5,019 bases of DNA, from positions 1 to 5,019 of the forward strand of contig JAPOZF010000360.1 in NCBI GenBank assembly GCA_026706165.1, written 5' to 3'. Of the stretch, positions 1 to 5,019 are shown piece by piece. The stretch's first letter is position 1, and the number at the start of each line of letters is the position of its first letter. The position numbers and the translations under genes are program-made. This DNA is from Gemmatimonadota bacterium. Its GTDB lineage: Bacteria; Latescibacterota; UBA2968; UBA8231. A model generated the notes under the pieces. It was given only the letters and a program-made list of their open reading frames with translations, did not search any database and had not been told where the DNA came from.

Positions 1-998
1 CCAACAGCAAGTACGAGGCAGGCAAGATGATGCCCTCTTCGTCGGTTCTGGTTGGACTCGGCAAGGCGCTTGGCGTGTCGCTGGACTTCCTGATGAGCGC
101 CCAAGTCGAGGCAGTCGACGGCCTTGAGTTCCGCAAGCATTCCAGCACTTCGTCGAGCGACCGCGCGAAGGCAGAAGCCGTCCTGATCGACAACCTCGAG
201 CGGTATCTGACCATCGAGGAGGTTCTCGAAGTACCCCCTCCGGGCGACTCGTTCGAGGACCGCCGCTACGACAGCGTCGCCACCGAAGAAGAGATCGACA
301 CGAGGGCCGATGAGATCCGCAACGCGTGGGACCTTGGCAACGATCCAGTGCCCAGCCTGTGCGCCCTCCTTGAGGAGAAGGGTGTAAAGGTGATCGAAGG
401 AGACCTCCCTGAGCGCATCAGCGGTTTGGCGTGCCGCGCCATGCGAGACGGAAGGGTGGTCGCCGATGCAGTAGCGGTATCGAAGTGGACGACCGTGGAG
501 CGCAAACGCCTCACCCTTGCCCACGAACTCGCACACAGAATTATCCGTTCCACCGGAAACCCCGCCATCAAGCTGGAGGCGGCAATGAACCGCTTCGCAG
601 GCGCCTTCCTCGTCCCACGCAAACATCTCCTCGAGGAAGTCGGAGCAAACCGTCACCGCGTCACCTACTACGAGATCATCCGCCTCAAGCACACCTACGG
701 CGTCTCAGCGGCCGCAATGTTGGTCCGCCTCGGTCAAGTCGGCATCCTGCGTCCTTCCGCCGTCGAGCGCGCCTTCAGATCCTTCGCCCGCTCTTGGCGC
801 AAGACGGAACCAGAACCGATCGGCTCCGATCAAGGATTCGGGGAATTCGAGAAGCCCCGGCGCTTTGAGCGGCTTGTCTGGCGCGCCATCGGCGAAGAGC
901 TGATCTCACCGGTGCGTGCGGCCGCTCTTCTCAACGAGCCCCTCGACGCGGTCCAGCAGCAGATCAGCGGTCCGCCTATCCATACCAGATTCGACTGA
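1..998 (+). CDS. XRE-family HTH / ImmA-IrrE (M78) zinc metallopeptidase fusion, 5' end missing
   Basis: This is a probable regulator-protease. In this family an N-terminal XRE helix-turn-helix binds DNA and an M78 domain cleaves a regulatory protein; the target here is unknown. The reading frame is open from base 3 (331 residues visible), so the true start lies left of the window. The ATG at 27 is internal: the residues before it (NSKYEAGK) and after it (MMPSSSVL, then KALGVSLDFL) form the end of an XRE domain. The zinc-protease motif HELAH is encoded at 522-536. About 20 residues later comes E..MNRFAGAFLVP, the usual second conserved M78 block. The last 80 or so residues are the helical extension common in these fusions. 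The stop TGA is at 996-998. Two sampled 60-base lines run 58-60 percent GC, against 70-77 percent in the later genes, hinting at acquired DNA. No toxin or PIN-domain partner follows on the same strand; the next gene converges 15 bases away. The family call is firm, the biological role is not. Confidence 0.5.
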   Translation, partial: NSKYEAGKMMPSSSVLVGLGKALGVSLDFLMSAQVEAVDGLEFRKHSSTSSSDRAKAEAVLIDNLERYLTIEEVLEVPPPGDSFEDRRYDSVATEEEIDTRADEIRNAWDLGNDPVPSLCALLEEKGVKVIEGDLPERISGLACRAMRDGRVVADAVAVSKWTTVERKRLTLAHELAHRIIRSTGNPAIKLEAAMNRFAGAFLVPRKHLLEEVGANRHRVTYYEIIRLKHTYGVSAAAMLVRLGQVGILRPSAVERAFRSFARSWRKTEPEPIGSDQGFGEFEKPRRFERLVWRAIGEELISPVRAAALLNEPLDAVQQQISGPPIHTRFD

Positions 999-1013
999 GT
1001 GGGCGCAGGCCCG

Positions 1014-2389
1014 TCAGTCCGCGGTGTACCGCGTCATCACCTCCCAGATCTCGTCGGTGACGTCATTCAGGCAGTAGTAGGTGAAGCGCGTCAGCCCGGC
1101 CTCGGCCATCGCCCGGAAGAGGAAGTCGAGCTCCTCGGCCGTCATCCAGGGACTGCCCCCGTGCTCGAGCCCGACGAACGGGGAGATCCGCTCCGGGTCG
1201 CCGATGCGGAACAGCATCTTGCGCGACTCGCGGTACACCACCTTCTCGAAAAAGCTCCAGGGAGCCGGGCGGTCGAAGTCGGCGATGCGGTAGTCGGCGG
1301 GCAGCTCGACCCCGAGGAGGCGGCAGATCAGCGCCTCGATCCTGTCGTCGCCGAGGGCGGGGTTCCACTCCCGCAGGGTGTTCCGGTAGCGCTCGAGGGT
1401 CCCGCGGAAGCCGTCGCGGCCCCCGGTCCAGAGGTAGTGCTTGGTCTGGTTGTAGTCGCAGAACCGGTTGAGGCGGCGGAAGTTGCAGCCTTGGAAAGGG
1501 GCGAAGCAGGGCAGGCGGGGGCAGATGCCGTACTCGAGCCGGGGGTCGGCCGCCTTGACGGCCCGGTTCATCGCCCCGACCTCGCGCTCGGTCGCCAGGG
1601 TCTTGAAGCGCAGCAGGTCGACGACGGCGTCGTCCACCATGAACAGGTCGACGGCATCGAAGAGCCCGGCCTGGCTGTCGAGGAACAGGTCGACCTTCTC
1701 CGGGGTGAGGCCGCGCAGGCAGTCCCGCAGCCGCCCGGACGCAGCCTCCATGGCGGCCAGGTCGGCCCCGATCTCGGCGGCGAGGGCCTCCGCCTCCTCT
1801 CCGGTGGGCAGCGGGGCGAAGGTCAGCGGGCCGCCGCCGGTGAAGCCGGGGGTGATTTCGTACCCGAAGCCGGGGCCGTCGGTGACGAAGCCGGCCAGCG
1901 ACGGGAAGTGCAGGAGGAAGTCGCGACGCGGGCCTCGGCGTACTCCCAGCGGTGGGCGCGCCGCGACTCCTCGGAGGGCCAGGTCGCCGGTCCGTCCGGG
2001 CCGTCGCCGAGGTAGCCGAACACGCAGACCCGCACTCCCCTGGCCGACAGCTGCTCGATCATGGCCCCTAGGCGTTCGGACTTCTCCTCCATCCCGGGCG
2101 GCAGCTCCGGGGGCGTGCAGCCGATCCCTTCGTAGAGCTCGGGGGTTGCGCGGAAGGCGGCCGGGACCAGGCGCCCGCGGCGGAGCGCGACGAAGTAGTC
2201 GCGGACGAACCGCCCATCGGTTCGGCGGCGGTGGGGCTTTGCCTCCGGGTGGGGGCGCTCGTCGTAGAGGTGGGCCCAGACGAGCATGAGGTCGCCGACC
2301 CCGCCGGCGATCAGCTCGTCCTGGACGCGTTCGTCCTCGAGGAAGTCGAAGGGAGGGAAGACGAAGGGCAGGGGGCGCAGCCGCGGCAT
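1014..2389 (-). CDS. Conserved hypothetical TIM-barrel protein, glycoside-hydrolase-like, interrupted by a frameshift
   Basis: The function is not established. The protein is readable in two frames that join near 1922-1928. The N-terminal part (from ATG at 2387-2389 to about 1925) encodes roughly 155 residues, and the C-terminal part (to TGA at 1014-1016) about 303. Restoring one base gives an intact product of 458 residues. The sequence has the rhythm of a beta/alpha barrel: FVFPPFDF near residue 9, RVCVFGYLG near 120, LAGFVTDGPGFGYEI at 165-179, LEYGICPR near 285, KHYLWTGGRDGF near 317, SPFVGLEHG near 404 and RFTYYCLND near 435. Acidic residues at strand ends (D171, E178, E409) would suit a hydrolase active site, which is inference. 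No signal peptide is seen, so it is probably cytosolic. The start is chosen because a GGAG lies 6 bases upstream and the barrel begins at once; an in-frame ATG at 2536 would add 49 residues of low-quality sequence. The break may be a sequencing error or a real inactivating mutation. Confidence 0.5.
1920..1930 (-). other. Frameshift site in the TIM-barrel gene
   Basis: Upstream of this point the coding frame reads WEYAEARV. Downstream the good frame reads RDFLLHFPSLAGF. The shift equals one missing base on the minus strand. Adding one C to turn GTCGCGAC into GTCCGCGAC gives a smooth EARVRDFLLHF, so contraction of a CC run is the simplest explanation. No X-XXY-YYZ slippery heptamer is present at the junction, so programmed -1 frameshifting is unlikely. 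The upstream frame continues out of phase only to a stop near 1823, with alanine/serine/proline-rich sequence typical of a wrong frame in GC-rich DNA. Confidence 0.5.
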
Positions 2390-2395
2390 GGCGTT

Positions 2396-2399
2396 CTCC
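2396..2399 (-). promoter_or_regulatory. Ribosome binding site of the TIM-barrel gene
   Basis: On the minus strand the sequence reads GGAG, then AACGCC, then ATG. This is a good Shine-Dalgarno core at a 6-base spacing. It decides the start at 2389 over the longer in-frame option at 2536. Confidence 0.5.
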
Positions 2400-2563
2400 A
2401 GGGGGTTGTTTGTCTGGACAGGAGCTTCGGGGCGGTGCGGGGGACGATACTGAAATACCGCGCTGACCGCCCGACAGTACCTGGGAGAGCGGTGCCGGAT
2501 TTTGTGCGGAACCGCGAGGGCGGGCAGGTGAGTCAACCATGGGGACGATCCGTCACCCCGAGG

Positions 2564-2592
2564 TTTGCGCGCACCGGGACAGCGCCTATGTT
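2564..2592 (+). promoter_or_regulatory. Possible weak sigma-70-like promoter for the nucleotidyltransferase gene
   Basis: TTTGCG (2564-2569) and TATGTT (2587-2592) are 17 bases apart and match the -35 and -10 consensus at 3 and 4 of 6 positions. Initiation would fall near 2599, leaving a leader of about 50 bases before the ATG at 2648. The match is weak and the sigma-factor preferences of this lineage are unknown. It lies in the 258-base divergent intergenic region (2390-2647), which must carry the promoters of both flanking genes. I found no convincing promoter for the minus-strand gene and no clear operator; the only repeat noticed is the 9-mer GGGGACGAT at 2440-2448 and 2541-2549. Confidence 0.5.
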
Positions 2593-2647
2593 GGACGAAT
2601 CCCCTGCCGCAACTGCTTCACCCCCTGTCACCTGACGGTTTCTACGC

Positions 2648-3460
2648 ATGTCCGAGGTCACACTTGTCTGCATGGTCGCGGGCCTTTCGCGCCGTTTCGG
2701 CGGCCGCATCAAGGGGTTCGCCAGGGTCGGCCCCAACGGGGAAAGGCTCGTCGAGTTCATTCTCGAACAGGCGCTGAGGGCCGGTATCTCCCGGATCGTG
2801 TTCGTCGTCAGCGAGGCGACGCGCACCCCGTTTCAGGAGGTGTACGGCTCGCGCTACCGGGACGTCGCTGTCGAGTACGCCCTGCAGGAGTTCGACCCCG
2901 AGGTCCGCAGGAAGCCGTGGGGCACCGTCGACGCGGTCTGCGCCGCGCGGGAATCCGTCGGCGGTCCGTTCGTGGTCTGCAACGGCGACGACATCTGCGG
3001 GGAGCAGGCGTTCGGGCTCCTCGCCGATCACTTGGCGAGGTCGGGAAACGCCGCCACCGTGGGGTTCCCGCTGGGGAAGATGCTGCCCGAGGAGGGGACG
3101 GTGAACCGGGGGGTGTTCGAGCTCAACGAGGACGGAACCCTGAAGTCGGCCGCCGAGCTGTTCGACCTCGACCGCGGCAACATGGCTTCCCGGGGCCTGA
3201 CGCCGGACACCATCTGCAACGTCAACCTGTTCGGATTCCACCCGCCGGTGCTCGGCCTGCTCGGGGAGGTGCTCGCCTCCTTCAAGGCGGAGCACGCCGG
3301 CGATCCGGCGGCGGAGTGCCTGCTGCCGACCGAGATCGACGGGCTCGTTTCATCGGGAAAGCTGGTGATGGACGTGTTTGTCTCGGAGGAGGACTGGATC
3401 GGGGTCACCAACCCCGAGGACGAGGAGAAGGTGCGGGAGCTGCTCGCCCGCCGGGGCTGA
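2648..3460 (+). CDS. Sugar-nucleotidyltransferase-like protein (NTP_transferase family)
   Basis: This 270-residue GT-A/Rossmann-type enzyme would transfer an NMP from an NTP to a phosphorylated substrate, probably a sugar or head-group phosphate in the cytoplasm; the substrate is not known. The N-terminus MVAGLSRRFGGRIKGF (residues 9-24) is the nucleotide-binding loop, a variant of the family's LAAGxGSRxGGxK, with K22 in the usual lysine position. It is followed by VGPNGE (27-32). KPWGTVDAV (89-97) and CNGDD (111-115) match the base-contact and metal-binding blocks, with D114/D115 as likely metal ligands. EEGTVNRGVFELNEDG (148-163) and DWIGVTNPED (249-258) are typical of an uncharacterised single-domain branch. 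There is no hexapeptide-repeat acyltransferase or kinase domain. An in-frame TGA at 2633-2635 means the start cannot lie further upstream, and ATG 2648 gives a natural N-terminus. No clear Shine-Dalgarno precedes it. The gene diverges from the TIM-barrel gene and converges on the cytochrome gene, so it appears monocistronic here. The family is confident, the pathway unknown. Confidence 0.5.
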   Translation: MSEVTLVCMVAGLSRRFGGRIKGFARVGPNGERLVEFILEQALRAGISRIVFVVSEATRTPFQEVYGSRYRDVAVEYALQEFDPEVRRKPWGTVDAVCAARESVGGPFVVCNGDDICGEQAFGLLADHLARSGNAATVGFPLGKMLPEEGTVNRGVFELNEDGTLKSAAELFDLDRGNMASRGLTPDTICNVNLFGFHPPVLGLLGEVLASFKAEHAGDPAAECLLPTEIDGLVSSGKLVMDVFVSEEDWIGVTNPEDEEKVRELLARRG

Positions 3461-3481
3461 GGACCGGTTTCCGCCCCCCGG

Positions 3482-3503
3482 CCGGAGTGTGGCTTCGCTC
3501 CGG
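3482..3503. terminator. Stem-loop after the nucleotidyltransferase gene, possible terminator
   Basis: CCGGAG (3482-3487) pairs with CTCCGG (3498-3503). One wobble and one more pair inside extend the stem to 8 base pairs around a 6-base loop. It starts 22 bases after the stop codon at 3458-3460 and sits between convergent genes, where a bidirectional terminator is expected. There is no U-tract on either side, so it is not a canonical intrinsic terminator. Confidence 0.5.
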
Positions 3504-3511
3504 TAGCCCGC

Positions 3512-3543
3512 GCCCGGGGTGCATGACGGGCCCCCGGGGCTTT
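3512..3543 (+). terminator. Second GC-rich stem-loop with short T run, possible terminator
   Basis: CCCGGGG (3513-3519) pairs with CCCCGGG (3532-3538), seven G-C pairs around a 12-base loop. The right arm is followed within two bases by TTT (3541-3543). The T run is too short for a strong intrinsic terminator, and runs of C and G form such stems by chance in 75 percent GC DNA, so confidence is low. The rest of the gap 3461-3600 holds only GC-rich sequence with no gene. Confidence 0.5.
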
Positions 3544-3600
3544 CCGGCGCTCCGGGCGTTCCGGCTCGGGCGGCGCCGCGACTCTCCCCGGGCCTGGCGC

Positions 3601-5019
3601 TCAGCGGAGCAGCATCACCTTGCGCGACTGCATGCGGCCCCCGGCCGACAGGCGGACGACGTAGACCCCGCTCGCGCGGCCCCCGCTGTCCCAGCGCAGC
3701 AGGTGGCGTCCCGCCGGCCTCATCCCCTCCCACAGCGTCTCCACCCGCTGGCCCGCCAGGTTGAACAGCTCCAGCCGAACCTCCCCGGAAGCAGCGAGGG
3801 CGAACGGGATCGACAGGGTTGCGTTGGCCGGGTTGGGATACGGCGGCAGCAGCGCGGACTCCCGCGGAAGCCCCAGCTCTCCCATTGCAACCTCGACCGC
3901 GGTCGGGTCCCCGAGGCGCTCGATCCAGCGGCCGACCAGCCCCGCCCCCTGCGTGTCGACCAGGGCGGTCGCCAGCGGCGGCATGCGCCACCTTCCGGTT
4001 TCGAGCATGCGCACGTACAGCAGGGAACGCAGCGGCTCCCCCCGCTCGACGATCCGCGCCTCCTGTATCCCGAGGTTACCGAGGCGGGCGCTCTCGAGGA
4101 TCCCCGTCTCCTTCAGCGGCGTGTCGAAGCGCAGGTCGAACAGCGCCCGGCTGCCGTGCTCCGGGCGATGGCAGTTGGCGCAGTTGGCGGCGAGGTAGGC
4201 GCGGGCCCGCGGCACCAGGGGGAGGCTCTCGTCGGCCGGCTCCGGCCACTTCGCCCAGGTCCCGGGTGGCGGCAGCTCGCCGGCGAACAGCCCCTCCCGC
4301 TCCCAGCTCTCGATCAGGCCGTCGCGGTTCATCTGCCCGGTGCGCAGGCCCAGCACGTACCCTGACGCGGGGGTGTGGCAGTCTCCGCACTGGCCGCGCG
4401 ACGGAAAGTAGTGGCTGTGGGTGCGGCCCCCTTCCGGCGAGGGTACCGGGTACTCCACGGTCCCGGCCACCTCGAGCAGAAAGGCCTCGTTCCTGTCCTC
4501 GTTCCACCTGTAGGAGTACCCGTCCCAACCCGGGTACCCGGACCGCTTGATCAGCAGCCGCGTCTCGGCGATCCGCTCTCCGACGTAGAAGCTCTTGACC
4601 AGCACGGTCCCGTCCGGAAGTTCCCAGGCGCCGTCGCTGCGGTAGCGGATACGGCCGTCCTCCGGCAGCACGAGGTAGCGCTTCTTGCCGGCGCCGTCGG
4701 ACCAGAGCGGGGCGTTGACCTCGTACGGCCGCACCCCGGCGGCCGGCTCCCGGGTGGTCATGCTGGAGAAGACCCCGGTCTCCGACAGCCGCGGCGGGGG
4801 CAGCTCCCGCCCCGCCGCGGACTCGAGCCGGTACACGGCGTTGCGCGCCAGCACGTAGAACTCGTTCCCTGCGTCCCGCCCGAAGGCGAGGAGGTAGTTG
4901 TCGGCCACCGCCAGCAGCTCGCTTCTCCAGGCCTCCCCGTCCGGTCGCAGGGCCCAGACCTTGCGGCTGCCGAAGTCCCCGAACAGGTAGAGGCCGGCCA
5001 GCCGCTGGCCGCAGCTGGC
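3601..5019 (-). CDS. Secreted dehydrogenase-like / di-haem cytochrome c (SO_2930 type) fusion with T9SS sorting domain, N-terminus missing
   Basis: This is a probable exported electron-transfer protein that passes electrons from an oxidised substrate to haem c outside the inner membrane. The frame is open to the window edge (472 residues visible); the GTG at 4906-4908 is internal. Visible residues 1-66 (LAGLYLFGDFGSRKVWAL, then LLAFGRDAGNEFYVLA) look like the last blades of a glucose/sorbosone-dehydrogenase (PQQ-type) propeller. From about residue 73 the sequence follows the SO_2930/TIGR03806 pattern: RLSETGVF, YEVNAPLWSDG, GTVLVKSF, YRWNEDRNEA. Two CXXCH haem sites follow, CGDCH (4375-4389) and CANCH (4168-4182), and RMPPLA may supply an axial Met. 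The last 80 residues (3604-3846) form a type A sorting domain: PYPNPANATLSIPF, LFNLAGQRV, SGVYVVRL, and a basic VMLLR end. This predicts type IX export or surface attachment. The stop TGA is at 3601-3603. A signal peptide is expected outside the window. No operon partner is visible. Domain calls are strong; the substrate is unknown. Confidence 0.5.
   Translation of the reverse strand, partial: ASCGQRLAGLYLFGDFGSRKVWALRPDGEAWRSELLAVADNYLLAFGRDAGNEFYVLARNAVYRLESAAGRELPPPRLSETGVFSSMTTREPAAGVRPYEVNAPLWSDGAGKKRYLVLPEDGRIRYRSDGAWELPDGTVLVKSFYVGERIAETRLLIKRSGYPGWDGYSYRWNEDRNEAFLLEVAGTVEYPVPSPEGGRTHSHYFPSRGQCGDCHTPASGYVLGLRTGQMNRDGLIESWEREGLFAGELPPPGTWAKWPEPADESLPLVPRARAYLAANCANCHRPEHGSRALFDLRFDTPLKETGILESARLGNLGIQEARIVERGEPLRSLLYVRMLETGRWRMPPLATALVDTQGAGLVGRWIERLGDPTAVEVAMGELGLPRESALLPPYPNPANATLSIPFALAASGEVRLELFNLAGQRVETLWEGMRPAGRHLLRWDSGGRASGVYVVRLSAGGRMQSRKVMLLR

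Noticed and set aside
1000..1013. Small hairpin GGGC-GCAG-GCCC between the first two genes
   Set aside because: Four base pairs with no T run is too weak to call a terminator in GC-rich DNA.
999..2015. Long plus-strand open frame of 338 codons opposite the TIM-barrel gene
   Set aside because: It is antisense to a convincing gene. Its product is repetitive, rich in Gly, Val, Glu and Ala, with no domain pattern, as expected for GC-rich antisense frames.
2447..2480. Minus-strand promoter candidates (TATTTC or CAGTAT) for the TIM-barrel gene
   Set aside because: Each -10 matches only 3 of 6 bases and no acceptable -35 lies at the right distance.
2387..2536. Longer N-terminus for the TIM-barrel gene starting at ATG 2536
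   Set aside because: The 49 extra residues show no domain-like sequence, and the ATG at 2389 has a well-placed GGAG.
2440..2549. Repeated 9-mer GGGGACGAT at 2440-2448 and 2541-2549 as paired operator sites
   Set aside because: It has only two copies in direct orientation, without dyad symmetry, and one copy is next to no recognisable promoter, so chance is a sufficient explanation.
2539..4365. Plus-strand open frame of 608 codons spanning the nucleotidyltransferase and part of the cytochrome gene
   Set aside because: It overlaps the nucleotidyltransferase in another frame and is antisense to the cytochrome. Its product is Arg/Gly/Pro/Ala-rich with no recognisable domain, so it is a composition shadow.
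4906..4908. GTG as the start codon of the cytochrome gene
   Set aside because: Upstream in-frame sequence up to the window edge continues the propeller domain (LYLFGDFGSRKVWAL), so this valine is internal.

Overview
The window comes from a GC-rich bacterial chromosome or metagenome contig. It holds four protein-coding genes, two of them cut by the window ends. I see no tRNA, rRNA, CRISPR array or insertion sequence, and no gene-free stretch longer than about 260 bases. The best taxonomic clue is the last gene, which ends in a Por/type IX (T9SS) type A sorting domain with a typical YPNP start. Such domains are characteristic of the FCB superphylum and related candidate phyla. With GC near 70 percent in most of the window, this fits a high-GC FCB-type lineage (for example Eisenbacteria, Krumholzibacteriota or Latescibacterota) better than Bacteroidetes proper. 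This placement is inference.

Layout. (1) Positions 1-998, plus strand: the 3' part of an XRE-helix-turn-helix plus ImmA/IrrE (M78) metallopeptidase fusion. Its base composition is visibly less GC-rich than the rest. (2) Positions 1014-2389, minus strand, converging on gene 1 with a 15-base gap: a probable cytosolic TIM-barrel protein with glycoside-hydrolase-like features, interrupted by a one-base frameshift near 1922-1928. (3) A 258-base divergent intergenic region, 2390-2647. (4) Positions 2648-3460, plus strand: a sugar-nucleotidyltransferase-like protein. (5) Positions 3461-3600: a hairpin-rich gap between convergent genes. (6) Positions 3601-5019, minus strand, running off the right edge: a multidomain secreted redox protein. 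It has the end of a glucose/sorbosone-dehydrogenase-like beta-propeller, then a di-haem cytochrome c module of the SO_2930 type, then a C-terminal T9SS sorting domain.

The genes alternate in orientation (+, -, +, -), so no two share an operon, and nothing in the sequence ties them into one pathway. The window is best read as four independent transcription units. The most notable items are the dehydrogenase-cytochrome-sorting-domain fusion and the frameshifted TIM-barrel gene. I did not find convincing evidence of a new multi-gene system.
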